A DNA stretch of 64,000 bases from Planctobacterium marinum (GTDB lineage: Bacteria > Pseudomonadota > Gammaproteobacteria > Enterobacterales > Alteromonadaceae). Each line of letters begins with the position of its first letter. Within the stretch, counting starts at the first letter, position 1. The translations under genes and the position numbers were made by a program. A model generated the notes under the pieces. The model saw only the letters and a program-made list of their open reading frames with translations. It made no database searches and was not told the origin of the DNA. This document shows, piece after piece, positions 9,278-18,678 of the stretch. The stretch is taken from assembly GCF_020687805.1 (NCBI RefSeq), contig NZ_JAJEWQ010000002.1, positions 189,300 to 253,299 of the forward strand. The letters are read 5' to 3'.

Positions 9278-9850
9278 TCAGGCTTTGAGTTCACTGCCTT
9301 CCCACAGTCGGCGAATGTTGGGGAGGTGGCGCAAAACAATGGTGCAACTCATTAAAGTCATGCTCATGAACCAGGGAGACTGAATCAGCCAGGCCAATAT
9401 CGGGGCCAGGCTGACGGTAATAATGGCGGCGATGGAAGAAATTCGTATTTTTTTCATGATACCCAGCCACACCAGGATCAAAAACGCGCCTATAAGCCAC
9501 TCCAGTGCCAGGACCACGCCAAAACCGGTAGCGACGGCTTTGCCCCCTTTAAAACTAAAGAACAGCGGAAAAATGTGCCCCAGACAGGCGCACACGCCAC
9601 ACAGCGCTACAACAATTTCCGGCTGCTCCATTGACACTGCTAACAGCACCGGCAACAACCCTTTTAGCATATCAAAACTGAAGGTGGCCAGAGCTGGCCA
9701 TTTGCCGCCAATGCGATACACGTTGGTGGTACCGGGATTTTCAGAACCTTCTGACCGGGGGTCGGGCAAATGCCACAACCGGCACACCACAATGGCACTG
9801 CATATAGAGCCGAGATAATAAGCCAGCACCGGCAATAAAACCGCTAGCAT
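9278..9850 (-). CDS. plsY: Glycerol-3-phosphate acyltransferase PlsY
   Basis: PlsY is an integral inner-membrane enzyme that transfers acyl groups from acyl-phosphate to glycerol-3-phosphate, the first step of phospholipid synthesis in the PlsX/PlsY route. The 190-residue protein has about five hydrophobic segments and the three family motifs: GSICSAIVV with SEGSENPGTTNVYR, the central GHIFPLFFSFKGGKAVATG, and a later LVWLGIMKK region. It is divergent from folB and convergent with tsaD. All expected key residues are visible. Confidence 0.96.
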   Translation of the reverse strand: MLAVLLPVLAYYLGSICSAIVVCRLWHLPDPRSEGSENPGTTNVYRIGGKWPALATFSFDMLKGLLPVLLAVSMEQPEIVVALCGVCACLGHIFPLFFSFKGGKAVATGFGVVLALEWLIGAFLILVWLGIMKKIRISSIAAIITVSLAPILAWLIQSPWFMSMTLMSCTIVLRHLPNIRRLWEGSELKA

Positions 9851-9939
9851 GATGTCCTCATTTTGAGGTTAGACAATCCAGGATAAATCAGTATGATCCC
9901 CAGCAATGACAATTCGAAGCATCATTATAAGCTGTCTTT

Positions 9940-10320
9940 ATGGACAAAATCATTATAAACGGGTTAGAAATCGACACCATCATCGGAGTCTATAACTGGG
10001 AAAGGCAAAACAGCCAGAAAGTTATCCTCAATTTAACTCTGCTGACAGAACTCAATTCAGCGATGAAATCTGATCAGGTAAAAGACACCATCGATTATGC
10101 TGCGGTTGTCGAGCGCATCGAAAAGCTGTCTGATTCGCATCACCCGGAACTGGTGGAAAAATTTGCCGATCTGATTTTCGCAGATCTGTTTAGCGCTTTT
10201 CCGCTGGCAGAAATTCAGTTGGAAATTCTCAAACCAGATATTTTAAAACAGGTGCAATCGGTGGGCATAGCTGTCACCCGTAAAAAAGATGATTACATCG
10301 TAAAAGGAACATTAAGTTGA
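9940..10320 (+). CDS. folB: Dihydroneopterin aldolase FolB
   Basis: FolB converts 7,8-dihydroneopterin to 6-hydroxymethyl-dihydropterin in folate synthesis. The protein has 126 residues, the normal length, with the family start [22 protein letters not shown], the [13 protein letters not shown] stretch and the C-terminal catalytic Lys region (LEILKPDIL). Its TGA stop overlaps the TTG start of uppP, so the two are translationally coupled. It is the first gene of a folB-uppP-hinT operon divergent from plsY. Confidence 0.95.
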   Translation: MDKIIINGLEIDTIIGVYNWERQNSQKVILNLTLLTELNSAMKSDQVKDTIDYAAVVERIEKLSDSHHPELVEKFADLIFADLFSAFPLAEIQLEILKPDILKQVQSVGIAVTRKKDDYIVKGTLS

Positions 10321-11114
10321 GCTTACCAGAAATTATTATCCTGGCGCTTATACAGGGATTGTCAGAGTTTCTGCCTATTTCCAGTTCGGCGCATTTGATT
10401 TTACCTTCGCAACTCTTTGGTTGGCACGATCAGGGATTGGCCTTTGACGTTGCGGTGCATGTGGGCAGTTTACTGGCGGTGGTCAGCTATTTCCGCAAGG
10501 AAGTACTGCAATTAACCGTCGGCTGGGGGCAATCTCTCACCGGCAACGTGACCGAAGACGGTAAACTGGCCTGGATGATTATCTTAGCAACCTTGCCGGT
10601 GATCATTGTGGGCTTTCTGGTGAAGGACTATGTGGAAGGCTGGCTGCGTTCCGGTTATGTAATTGCCACCACCACTATTGTTTTCGGTCTGTTGTTGTAC
10701 TGGGCCGACAAAGTGGCAACCCGGCAACAGGGAGACGTTGAGCTTACCTGGAAAAAAGCCCTGATTGTCGGTCTGGCGCAGGTAGCGGCCATTATTCCCG
10801 GCACTTCTCGCTCCGGTGTGACTATGACCGCGGCATTGTTTTTAGGCATCAGCCGCGAAAAAGCCGCCCGGTTTTCGTTTTTATTGTCTATCCCCACCAT
10901 TTTGGGCGCCGGCACTATCCTGACTTACAAACTATTGTCCAGTGACGTGGCCGTTAACTGGGAAGAACTGTTTTACGGTGTTGTATTATCCTTTATCAGT
11001 GCTTATATCTGCATTACGCTGTTTTTAAAGTGGATCTCCACACTGGGAATGACGCCCTTTGTTATTTACCGGATCGTACTGGGGATTGTTATTTTTGCTG
11101 TTTTAGCGATTTAA
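10317..11114 (+). CDS. uppP: Undecaprenyl-diphosphate phosphatase UppP (BacA)
   Basis: This integral membrane phosphatase recycles undecaprenyl diphosphate to the lipid carrier used for peptidoglycan and other envelope polymers; overexpression of the family gives bacitracin resistance. The 265-residue protein has multiple membrane helices. The two family motifs are the N-terminal [15 protein letters not shown] and the central [17 protein letters not shown]. The start is a TTG that overlaps the folB stop (TTGA), with AAGGAA a suitable distance upstream. The next ATG lies too far inside and would remove the first motif. Confidence 0.97.
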   Translation: MSLPEIIILALIQGLSEFLPISSSAHLILPSQLFGWHDQGLAFDVAVHVGSLLAVVSYFRKEVLQLTVGWGQSLTGNVTEDGKLAWMIILATLPVIIVGFLVKDYVEGWLRSGYVIATTTIVFGLLLYWADKVATRQQGDVELTWKKALIVGLAQVAAIIPGTSRSGVTMTAALFLGISREKAARFSFLLSIPTILGAGTILTYKLLSSDVAVNWEELFYGVVLSFISAYICITLFLKWISTLGMTPFVIYRIVLGIVIFAVLAI

Positions 11115-11126
11115 GGGAATTGCATT

Positions 11127-11489
11127 ATGTCTGAAACGATTTTTACCAAGATCATTAACAAAGAAATTCCGGCCGATATCCTGTACGAAGACGACGAAGC
11201 GTTGGCCTTTAAAGATATTAATCCGCAGGCGCCGGTGCATTTTTTGGTGATCCCGAAAAAGCCCATCGCCACCATTAATGATATGACCAAAGAAGACAAC
11301 GCTTTGGTGGGCCACCTGCATTGGGTAGCCAGCCATATCGCCAAAGAGCAAGGTTTTGCCCAGGATGGTTTCAGAACCGTGATGAACTGCAATGAGCACG
11401 GTGGTCAGACGGTTTATCACATTCATCTGCATGTGTTGGCGGGTAAGCCGTTGGGTTGGCCGCCTTACCAGGAAAAATTAAAAGTTTAG
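11127..11489 (+). CDS. hinT: HIT-family purine nucleoside phosphoramidase HinT
   Basis: HinT-type enzymes hydrolyse adenosine 5'-phosphoramidates. The 120-residue protein starts SETIFTKIINKEIPADILYED and ends with the catalytic histidine triad HIHLHVLAG (about residues 99-107), followed by a GWPP tail that matches the E. coli protein. It is 12 bp downstream of uppP and probably in the same operon. Its 3' end overlaps the convergent metallo-beta-lactamase-fold gene by four bases. Confidence 0.95.
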   Translation: MSETIFTKIINKEIPADILYEDDEALAFKDINPQAPVHFLVIPKKPIATINDMTKEDNALVGHLHWVASHIAKEQGFAQDGFRTVMNCNEHGGQTVYHIHLHVLAGKPLGWPPYQEKLKV

Positions 11490-12244
11490 TGGCTTGTCTT
11501 TAGCCCCAAAACCTGCGCTAACTTGCTTTTTACGGAGCGCCAGTGGGTTGCCGGAATGGCCGGCGCTTTTTGTTGCAGATAATCAAAGTCTGCTTCGGTT
11601 AATTGTACTTCTGCGCCATGTGCCAGCAGGATGCTGTCAGGCGCCAGTTGTCTGATTCGGTTTAATGATGCCTTATAGCGATTGGGATAAAACACCGGAT
11701 AGGGCGGAATAAACCGCGCTTTTACCTTCACCATCAGATCGGCCACATACACTTTGTGACTGGGCTGATGCCAGAGACTGATATCCCTGTCTGTATGACC
11801 CTGGGTGAAAAGTACCCGCCAGTCTTCAAATTCCGGGATCTGGTCTTCATCATTGAGATACCTGTCAGCTTTCATCCAGGGAGAGTACCAAATCAGGCGG
11901 CGCGATTTTTTCATTCTCCCGGCCACCCAATGGGCCAACAAGATATCGGTTAAATGCATCAACCAGCCATCAAGGCCGCTATACCATTGGCCGGGCACAT
12001 TGCCAGTGATGATTTGCGCTTTGGTGATTTGCTTTAAGGCTCTGGCACCCCCGGCATGGTCCGGGTGCATATGGGTAACCATTATCACCTTGAGGTGGTG
12101 CAATGGGCGCTTAAGCTGTTCGCTGATAAACCGGCAAATGTTCTGCACATCAGCCCGGGATGCGCCGTCCAGTAGCATAAGGCCATGGGGTTCTTCTACC
12201 AGCCAGATATCCTGGATATAGCCTTCAAGGCGATGTAACTTCAT
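11486..12244 (-). CDS. Metallo-beta-lactamase-fold hydrolase
   Basis: The 252-residue cytoplasmic protein carries the metal-binding signature THMHPDHAGG (HxHxDH, about residues 57-66), a further His in GHTDRD (about 146-151), Asp in YVADLMV and a late His in LLAHGAEV. These are the ligands of a dinuclear metal site in the glyoxalase II/lactonase-like superfamily. No signal peptide is present, so it is unlikely to be a secreted beta-lactamase. The substrate is unknown; thioester or lactone hydrolysis is typical of the family. It is monocistronic and overlaps hinT tail-to-tail. Confidence 0.88.
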   Translation of the reverse strand: MKLHRLEGYIQDIWLVEEPHGLMLLDGASRADVQNICRFISEQLKRPLHHLKVIMVTHMHPDHAGGARALKQITKAQIITGNVPGQWYSGLDGWLMHLTDILLAHWVAGRMKKSRRLIWYSPWMKADRYLNDEDQIPEFEDWRVLFTQGHTDRDISLWHQPSHKVYVADLMVKVKARFIPPYPVFYPNRYKASLNRIRQLAPDSILLAHGAEVQLTEADFDYLQQKAPAIPATHWRSVKSKLAQVLGLKTSH

Positions 12245-12293
12245 GAATATTGTTGTTTAAGGCGTTAAATTGCTGATAGTTATCAGTGTAGCA

Positions 12294-12337
12294 ATGAAAC
12301 ATCCGAATTCAAACGGTTGTTTGAATTCGGGTTTCAT
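12294..12337. repeat. Long stem-loop between two minus-strand genes
   Basis: A perfect 12-bp inverted repeat (12303-12314 with 12319-12330, loop GGTT) is extended by a further 7 bp (ATGAAAC/GTTTCAT) after a two-base bulge. It lies just downstream of the M49-like gene. There is no T-run on either side, so it is a poor intrinsic terminator; it may stabilise the 3' end of the mRNA or be an operator-like palindrome. Confidence 0.6.
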
Positions 12338-12355
12338 ACAAAAGGGCTGGTAATC

Positions 12356-14032
12356 TTACAGGCCCAATACCTGCTTACCCTGGGTAAAGGTAATGTCTAC
12401 CGGGATATTGGCTTGAGATAAGCGGTCCAGGTCTGCCTGTAACGCCTCATCAATCAGTCCTTTTTCTGCTACCAGCTTAGCAACACCGTCGTAATCTCCG
12501 TTGCCCTGTAAGGTCAGAATTAATTCCGACAAGCTGCTAACGGCCTGTTGCATCTTATCCATATCAACGGAGTATTGACCCTGTTCATTGCGACTAAAAG
12601 CGCCTTGCTCTTTAAAATAATTAAAGCGCACCATGTTAGCTTTACCGTGCGCACTGGAAGCGCCAAAGCGCACAGAACGGAAGATGCCAGCCATAAACGT
12701 GGTGTAGTAGTCCTGTAAAACCCCTTCAGCGATTTCCCCTTTTTCCAGTAATTGCTGAATCATATACAGACCCAGAATATCGGCTTTACCTTCTTCCAAT
12801 GCTGAGGCGTGTTCTTTCAGCGCCTGACGCACGGTACCCTTGTCGTTAATGGTATTTTTAATACCTAAACCATGCGCCACTTCGTGAAACATGGTGTTGG
12901 CAAAAAAGGCATCAAAGGTAATGTTTTGGCGCTGTTCGGGGACAATCAACTCCTGAGCAATGGGCACCAGGATATGATCGAATTTGGCGCGCATGGCATT
13001 TTTAAGCTGCAGGCGTCGGGTGCCTTTGGAAAGTTGCACTTCTTCGTCATTGGGCAGATTGATAGCAATGGTTTTGCTACCGGCATTGGAATGACCGGCA
13101 TAATAAATCACGTCGTAGGCATTCAGGTCGGCATTGGCACCTGGGGTTTCCTGTTTATAGGCTTCGGCAACCGGCAGACCTTGTTGCAATTCCGGCAGGA
13201 ACTGCGCGTATTTAGCGAGCTTTTCGCTCCATTTTAAATCTTTGATTAAAACATAAGATTCAAACGCGGCACGATAACCAAATAGCTGATCTTCATAAGT
13301 CTCAATAGGGCCATAAACCAATTCAATGGGATTGGTTTTCATGTCCATCCAGGCGAAATCAGACGCCTGATAATCGTCGCTGAGCAAGGCTTCTGCACGC
13401 ATGTTCAGGTAATTGGTGAATTCCTGATTTTCAGCAAGCACTGCAGCCTGTTTAAGTAGTCCGGCGGCGCGTTCCAGTGGCACCTTATATTTTTGCGAAT
13501 AAGGGATGACTTTGAGTTCGCCGGCCTGTCGTTCAATTACTGAATACAGTCCGTCTTTTGCAGGCAACTGCGCTGCTTCAAATTCGGCCTTATCCATATC
13601 TTGCGGGTAAAACTGAGCACCGTGAGATTTGGCTTCTACACCTGTTAAAAAGGCTTTGTCACCGTCCAGTCGGTCCCAGGGGCCGTAGTTAATTTCTGCG
13701 AATTTTCGTACTTTGGGATCGGTTATTTGCGCCAGCAACTCATCTTTATTTGGGCCGTATGCCTGTTGCCAAAACAGCTCGTCCATGATCACCGACGCAT
13801 CAATTAACACCGCTAACATCGTTTTTTGATTGTCTGACAGGTGGGAGAGATCGGCATTCAGTTGTACCTGCTTATAGATATCTAGACGATTTTCAAATTC
13901 AGGTAACAGGGAATAGGGGGCAACTTCCGGATTGGCCGTGGCTGAGCCCGCTACGGGATCTTTCGGCTGACAGGCGCTTAGCGCCAACAGGGAAGTGGCG
14001 AGCAGAATACCGCTCAGTGGGTTTTTTCTCAT
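12356..14032 (-). CDS. M49 (dipeptidyl-peptidase III)-like zinc peptidase lipoprotein
   Basis: The 558-residue protein begins with a lipoprotein signal (MRKNPLSGILLATSLLALSAC, lipobox LSAC). Near residue 380 it has FHEVAHGLG, a zinc HExxH site, and about 30 residues later EEGKADILGLYM, which corresponds to the third-ligand motif EExxxAD of the M49 family. Classical dipeptidyl-peptidase III has HExxGH with one extra residue; this protein has the normal HExxH spacing as in the shorter, more distant branch of the family. It should cleave peptides in the periplasm or at the outer membrane. The frame runs 59 codons further upstream, but ATG 14032 is chosen because it yields the signal peptide. Confidence 0.85.
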   Translation of the reverse strand: MRKNPLSGILLATSLLALSACQPKDPVAGSATANPEVAPYSLLPEFENRLDIYKQVQLNADLSHLSDNQKTMLAVLIDASVIMDELFWQQAYGPNKDELLAQITDPKVRKFAEINYGPWDRLDGDKAFLTGVEAKSHGAQFYPQDMDKAEFEAAQLPAKDGLYSVIERQAGELKVIPYSQKYKVPLERAAGLLKQAAVLAENQEFTNYLNMRAEALLSDDYQASDFAWMDMKTNPIELVYGPIETYEDQLFGYRAAFESYVLIKDLKWSEKLAKYAQFLPELQQGLPVAEAYKQETPGANADLNAYDVIYYAGHSNAGSKTIAINLPNDEEVQLSKGTRRLQLKNAMRAKFDHILVPIAQELIVPEQRQNITFDAFFANTMFHEVAHGLGIKNTINDKGTVRQALKEHASALEEGKADILGLYMIQQLLEKGEIAEGVLQDYYTTFMAGIFRSVRFGASSAHGKANMVRFNYFKEQGAFSRNEQGQYSVDMDKMQQAVSSLSELILTLQGNGDYDGVAKLVAEKGLIDEALQADLDRLSQANIPVDITFTQGKQVLGL

Positions 14033-14411
14033 CGTTAAACACTCATTATTGTCGTTATTGAAATTAAAACTGCGGATAACATTATTCAATTCCTGGTAAA
14101 AATCAAATCTGCAACAAAAATTGCATTTTTTACACAGCCTCATTTCAAAAAAAATTTGTGCCAGATCAGATAAATGGCTGGTGAATCGAAGAAAATAAAT
14201 TAAACTCAAGGGGTAGGGATGTTACTGGCGGTTAGCATATTAATTGAGCAGTATTTGCTATTTTTGATGATCATTATTTTATGAGTTTTGGTATTGGATG
14301 GATTTTTATACCCGAACGGCTCTGGTTATCACAAGAGGTTAGTACAGCCCACTTCGTTCAAACTAGTAGTCCTGATCCATCGCAATCAGGTTCATATGAA
14401 AAGGTTGGAAA
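14033..14411. other. Intergenic region between divergent M49-like and HDOD genes
   Basis: This AT-rich 379-bp stretch must hold the promoters of both divergent genes. I see an AGG TTGGAAA ribosome-binding site just before ATG 14412, but no convincing promoter pair, small ORF or RNA gene. The ORF extension on the minus strand (14033-14209) encodes a Cys/Phe/Asn-rich stretch that does not look like protein. Confidence 0.4.
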
Positions 14412-15248
14412 ATGTCCACTGAAAATGCATTGCTCACCATTCTGGTAGAAAAAATTAACAACGATACCCTGGTGTTGCCAACACTGCCAGCGATCGCACT
14501 TAAGGTTCGAAAGGCGGCTGATGATCCGGAAATTAACCTCAACGCCATGGCTGATGTAATTGGTCAGGATCCCTCATTGTCGGCGCGTATCATTAAGATC
14601 GCCAACAGTGCCTATATGGGGCGCAGCGTTAAAGTAGAATCTCTAAATCAGGCGGTAACCCGTATCGGTTTAACACAAATTAAAAACATCGCCACGGCTT
14701 TGGCGATGGAACAACTGTTTGTCAGTAAGAATGAGATTATTAAAGGCTATATTAATAAAATTTGGGATCGCACCGTCGATGTGGTTGCGAATGCGCTTGC
14801 CCTGTTTCGAATCTATCAGGATGAAACCAAAGATCGTCGGCTGAATGTGGATACGCTGACCTTATGCTCTTTGGTACACAATATCGGTATTTTGCCAATT
14901 CTGACAGAAGCCGAGCGCCATGAAGAAGTGTTTGCTAACCCTGCTTTTCTCAATGTCGCCGTGCAGAAATTGTCCGGACGAATTGGTGGTACTATCACCG
15001 CAGAATGGGGCTTTGGTAAAGACTTTGTACAGGTAGCCGAACATTGGCGCAATCTGAAAGTACAAACCGAATCTGTATCTTATCTGGATTTTGTCCGCAT
15101 GGGGGCAGCGGTAGCCGGACATGTTAACAATCAGAAAGATGCCATCCTGAATCTGTGTATGCAGAAGAATATGATCAGCGATTTAGCGAAAGTTGAAAGC
15201 GACGAATACAAAGACATGAAAGAGGCCGGTAAGGCGATATTCAATTAA
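14412..15248 (+). CDS. HDOD domain signalling protein
   Basis: The 278-residue soluble protein is a single HDOD domain (LPTLPAIALKVRKAADDPE at the start, QDPSLSARIIKIANSAYMG near residue 55, then RIGLTQIKNIATALAM). HDOD domains resemble HD phosphohydrolases without the catalytic residues and act as signalling or scaffold modules. Its partner is unknown; a second HDOD protein, fused to EAL, lies at 1505-2725. A good ribosome-binding site (AGGTTGGAAA) precedes the ATG and a strong terminator follows the gene, so it is monocistronic. Confidence 0.9.
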   Translation: MSTENALLTILVEKINNDTLVLPTLPAIALKVRKAADDPEINLNAMADVIGQDPSLSARIIKIANSAYMGRSVKVESLNQAVTRIGLTQIKNIATALAMEQLFVSKNEIIKGYINKIWDRTVDVVANALALFRIYQDETKDRRLNVDTLTLCSLVHNIGILPILTEAERHEEVFANPAFLNVAVQKLSGRIGGTITAEWGFGKDFVQVAEHWRNLKVQTESVSYLDFVRMGAAVAGHVNNQKDAILNLCMQKNMISDLAKVESDEYKDMKEAGKAIFN

Positions 15249-15288
15249 GCTAATCTTCTGGTCACAAGGTGATCACCGGTTACCAAAG

Positions 15289-15315
15289 AAAACCCCACGA
15301 CAATGTGGGGTTTTT
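15289..15315 (+). terminator. Intrinsic terminator after the HDOD gene
   Basis: AAAACCCCAC (15289-15298) pairs with GTGGGGTTTT (15305-15314) across a six-base loop, and T residues continue to 15315. It is a textbook terminator on the plus strand; the A-run at its 5' side means it could also work for minus-strand transcripts from the porin gene. Confidence 0.9.
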
Positions 15316-15320
15316 GTTGA

Positions 15321-15381
15321 AAGTACCCGGGTTAAAAAAGAGTACCTGATTTACATAGAGTACCTGATTTAAAAAGAGTAG
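15321..15381. repeat. Tandem 18-bp repeat over the 3' end of the outer-membrane gene
   Basis: GAGTAC-type units start at 15340, 15358 and 15376, exactly 18 bp apart, with a decayed unit at 15321-15326. The unit at 15376 is the true end of the minus-strand gene (codons Tyr-Ser-Phe-stop). The next copies repeat a similar Tyr-Ser-Phe/Met-stop sequence beyond the stop, so the last codons and the stop have been tandemly duplicated into the 3' untranslated region. Confidence 0.75.
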
Positions 15382-16694
15382 GTGGTCTGAACGTAGAAAT
15401 AGGTGGTGTTGCCCTCGGGATTGGCATTCTGCACATCATCAAAGAACTTGCCTTTGATAAGGTATGCCGCGCCCGTCTCAAAGCGAATGTTGTCCTGAAT
15501 CTGGTGTCGGATCCGGGTTTCAAACTGATGGCCGACAAATGATTCACGCGTTGTATTTCTGGCGCCGATGGCAGGCAATGCGTCATCTTTGTCAGCCAGC
15601 CAAACCGGCCGATACCCCAAAAATGCCCCTACGTCTTTCGCGGGTGAGAACTTCCAACGCAATCCGGGGGCCAGGATATTACTGCGCGCAAAGGTGCCAT
15701 ACAGGTTAGTGGCACCAAAATCGAATCGTCTCACTCCATACAGGGTGTCGAAGCGATTGTATTCATCGTCAGCGGGATTATCGTCACCGGTAGCGTAATC
15801 GAATTCAAACAACAGGGTGGACTTCCAGTTGTCCGTAAATTTATAGCCGAACGAGAGATGAAAAAAGTAAGCTGAGACATCAAGGTCAGTAATATCCGCG
15901 GCACTGGAACTGGCTCTGGCATCGCCAAATTGGTAAGCGGCTGCCAGCTGATACCCCCAGTCATTGGGTAAGTAGGCCTGATCCCATTTTATCCCAAAGG
16001 TGTGAATATCCCGGTTACGGGTGCCTAAGTCAGCCTGATCTTCCTCTTTCAGGCCAAAATAAAACCATTCGCCGGTCGCCTTGGTGGCGTATTTACGATT
16101 AAAGTGAACGCCATAAAACACATTGTCGGCATAGGGTTTATCGAGTTTTACACTGTTGCTGTCCAGTTCATCACGGGAGCGGGGCAGCCGGTTATCGGGC
16201 GCTGCATAGATAAACTGCCAGGTATCAAAATTTCGTTGAAAGTTCGCCAGTACACCAGTAAATGAATTGTGCGTATTGCGGTATCGGGTTCGCGCCACAA
16301 AACGCCTGCTGCCCATATCAACGGTAAAACGGCCCAGTTTGACATCGGCTTTGCCGTCTAACGCGGGAAACAGAAATCCCAAATGTGCCTGGATTGGCTC
16401 TAATGCATTCACGTCATCCGTGCCCAGTGGGGTATCTTCGTCATCCAGCCACATTCTGGCGTCCATTAATTCTGCAACGGCGTAAAAATTATCACTACTG
16501 TATTTTGCTTTTAAAGTCAGCCGATGCGACAGGGCCTGATCGCTGCTGCCAGCGGCCTGTCGGACCGGATTGTCCACTAATTCTACTCTGACACGATAAC
16601 TACCGCTGATATCAATTTCGGCGGCAAGATCAGTACTAACCAGAGTTACCACAGGGGCTAAGGATAAAAAAATATACTTTTTAACGGATTTCAT
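15369..16694 (-). CDS. Alginate-export-family outer-membrane beta-barrel protein
   Basis: The 441-residue protein has an N-terminal signal peptide ending near AAE (residues 1-25), then alternating amphipathic strands rich in aromatic residues and a C-terminal Phe (QTTYSF), the usual outer-membrane insertion signature. The arrangement (SGSYRVRVELVDNP, VKLGRFTVDMGSRRFVARTRYRN, LAPGLRWKFSP) resembles the alginate-export/AlgE-like family, whose members include general barrels of unknown substrate. No alginate genes are nearby, so alginate transport should not be assumed. It is divergent from the second chemotaxis receptor. Confidence 0.8.
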   Translation of the reverse strand: MKSVKKYIFLSLAPVVTLVSTDLAAEIDISGSYRVRVELVDNPVRQAAGSSDQALSHRLTLKAKYSSDNFYAVAELMDARMWLDDEDTPLGTDDVNALEPIQAHLGFLFPALDGKADVKLGRFTVDMGSRRFVARTRYRNTHNSFTGVLANFQRNFDTWQFIYAAPDNRLPRSRDELDSNSVKLDKPYADNVFYGVHFNRKYATKATGEWFYFGLKEEDQADLGTRNRDIHTFGIKWDQAYLPNDWGYQLAAAYQFGDARASSSAADITDLDVSAYFFHLSFGYKFTDNWKSTLLFEFDYATGDDNPADDEYNRFDTLYGVRRFDFGATNLYGTFARSNILAPGLRWKFSPAKDVGAFLGYRPVWLADKDDALPAIGARNTTRESFVGHQFETRIRHQIQDNIRFETGAAYLIKGKFFDDVQNANPEGNTTYFYVQTTYSF

Positions 16695-16983
16695 TAAGTG
16701 ATTCCCGATTCAGTGAGCGTGCAATTTCAGTCTAGTACAAATTTCCGAATTACCTAAAATTAGCGCAGTCCGCTCTTAATTTAGTCATGAACAACTGGTG
16801 AATGAAACCTCGATAAATCGATATGTCAGGCGTTTCAGTGTGCACTTTCACACTGTGGGTATATTATCTTTAGGAATAAAAACTTCTGATCTTTTTCACA
16901 ATTAAATTGGTGTTTTTACTGGGAAATTTAGCAAAGCAAACTATATTGGAGTGGAGATATAAAACATTATATTGGACCCGGTT
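16695..16983. other. Divergent intergenic region with inverted repeat
   Basis: The region separates the porin and the chemotaxis receptor. It holds an inverted repeat CAGTGTG-N6-CACACTG at 16836-16855. The half-site spacing is two bases shorter than the CRP consensus, so CRP binding is unlikely. A GGAGTGGAG (16948-16956) lies upstream of the receptor but too far from ATG 16984 for ideal spacing. No small gene is seen. Confidence 0.5.
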
Positions 16984-18606
16984 ATGAATTTTAAAAGTAT
17001 TGGAGTGAAGTACTCCATTCCCATCGTTGCCATGGGGCTGGCAACGATTATCGTCTTTTTATCCTATTCCCAGTTAACTAATCACATCGAGCGGGAAGCC
17101 AGTACTTTTCCGTCTGAGTTTATGCCGGCGGTGAGCCTGGTGTTAAATGGTGATCGCGATCTTTATCAGGCACGGGTGGCAGAGCAGCAACTGGTGTTTG
17201 GCACAGGCAATCAATCGGCAGTGACGGAATTGCAGGAAAACGCGCAACAGGCGTATGACCGGTTCATGCAATATAAACGTTTAATGAGTTCCTATCCCGA
17301 TATCATCCGGCAACTGTCTGAATTTGAAACCTTATACAATGCCTGGTTGTCGAGTATTGAACAGGTGAAACAACTCTCCGCCAGTGGTGATTTGGAGCGC
17401 GCCAGACAATTGTCAAACGGGGCCTCCGAGGAGCGTTTTCAGGCGCTGAGAACAGTGTTTGACGTAGCGGGCGAGTTGGCTTTTTCCAGAGCAAATCAGC
17501 TAAAGGACGAGATAGAAGCACAAAACAGTTTTTTTAAGGCGATTGCGGCCATCTGTATCATATTGGTGATCATCGCCTGTTCTGTCGTGGCGTTTCTGAG
17601 TCAACGTTCGTTATTGTTGCGCATCAACGAAATTACCCAACGCATTGAAGAAATTGCTTCGGGCGGTGGTGATCTGACTCAAACCATTGTCAAAAAGCAC
17701 AATGATGAACTCGGGGCACTCGGCGATGCCTTTAATAGCTTTATCCAGAGTCTGGCGAGTCTGATAAACGATATTCGCCATCAGGTGCACGATTTAAGTG
17801 ATGCCAGCGACAGTCTGAAAAAATCCGCCGACAGCACTACGGAAATTGTCAAAGCTCAATGTTCAGATTCTGACATGATCGTCAGTGCCGTTCATGAAAT
17901 GAGTATGGCTACGATTGAGATGTCATCGATTGCGCAAAAAACCGCAGAGAACATGGAGTTGGCAAAACTTTCTGCCGAAAAAGGGGTATCGGTTATTGCC
18001 GACTCAGTTAAACAGATAAACTCTGTGCATCAGAGTATCGAGTCGGCTTCTACCAGTGCTCACAAGTTATCTGAAAACTCAGAAAAAATATCGGATGTGT
18101 TAAATGTCATCAGAGGCATTGCTGAGCAAACCAATTTGCTGGCGTTGAACGCAGCGATTGAAGCGGCGCGCGCCGGTGAGCAGGGACGAGGCTTTGCCGT
18201 GGTTGCTGATGAAGTACGGTCATTAGCCAGTAAAACTCAGGACTCCACTGAAAATATCCAGTCAATGATTCAGGAAGTGCAGTCAGGAGTGGATAACGTG
18301 GTTGCTGTGGTTCAGAAGGTGTTTGATGAAGTGGGGGTAACGGTTACTTTGTCTAAAGAAACCGAAGAACACATCAATAATGCGTTAAACACCGTCGACA
18401 ATGTATTTGAAATGTCTATTCAGACGGCAACGGCAACCGAAGAGCAAACCGCAGTGGCCGAAGACATTAATCGCAATCTCACCTCTTTGAACGAGAAAAC
18501 TAATCTGACTTCAGAAGAAGCTAACCGAACCCGTAATGCCGCAACACTGATTTCGGATAAATCACAATCGATATCCGTCAGTATCGGTAAGTTCAAAACA
18601 CACTAA
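16984..18606 (+). CDS. Methyl-accepting chemotaxis protein
   Basis: The receptor has about 540 residues. It has an N-terminal membrane helix (about residues 9-27), a short periplasmic four-helix-type sensor of about 150 residues (no Cache-like motif seen), a second membrane helix near residue 185 ([18 protein letters not shown]), a HAMP segment, and a signalling domain with the conserved hairpin tip ([20 protein letters not shown]). The ligand is unknown. The frame opens four codons earlier at a TTG (16972) with a more distant GGAG; ATG 16984 is preferred, but the choice is open. No che genes lie nearby. Confidence 0.94.
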   Translation: MNFKSIGVKYSIPIVAMGLATIIVFLSYSQLTNHIEREASTFPSEFMPAVSLVLNGDRDLYQARVAEQQLVFGTGNQSAVTELQENAQQAYDRFMQYKRLMSSYPDIIRQLSEFETLYNAWLSSIEQVKQLSASGDLERARQLSNGASEERFQALRTVFDVAGELAFSRANQLKDEIEAQNSFFKAIAAICIILVIIACSVVAFLSQRSLLLRINEITQRIEEIASGGGDLTQTIVKKHNDELGALGDAFNSFIQSLASLINDIRHQVHDLSDASDSLKKSADSTTEIVKAQCSDSDMIVSAVHEMSMATIEMSSIAQKTAENMELAKLSAEKGVSVIADSVKQINSVHQSIESASTSAHKLSENSEKISDVLNVIRGIAEQTNLLALNAAIEAARAGEQGRGFAVVADEVRSLASKTQDSTENIQSMIQEVQSGVDNVVAVVQKVFDEVGVTVTLSKETEEHINNALNTVDNVFEMSIQTATATEEQTAVAEDINRNLTSLNEKTNLTSEEANRTRNAATLISDKSQSISVSIGKFKTH

Positions 18607-18631
18607 TAAAAAATGCCCCGGAACGGGGCAT
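18604..18631 (-). terminator. Intrinsic terminator of rdgC
   Basis: ATGCCCC (18613-18619) pairs with GGGGCAT (18625-18631) around a five-base loop; on the minus strand the stem is followed by TTTTTTATT. It lies about 50 bp past the rdgC stop and at the end of the convergent receptor gene. The plus side lacks a T-run. Confidence 0.85.
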
Positions 18632-18678
18632 CTAATGCGAACTACGTATTGCGCACTACAACAATGCGTTGTGCTCTG

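Noticed and set aside
11486-12244. Beta-lactamase resistance gene
   Set aside because: The metal motif is that of the broad superfamily and there is no signal peptide, so a cytosolic hydrolase is more likely.
15369-16694. Alginate secretion locus
   Set aside because: Only the outer-membrane barrel resembles the alginate-export family; no alg polymerase, epimerase or lyase genes are nearby.
16836-16855. Possible CRP site in CAGTGTG-N6-CACACTG
   Set aside because: The TGTG and TCACA parts are two bases closer than the CRP consensus requires.
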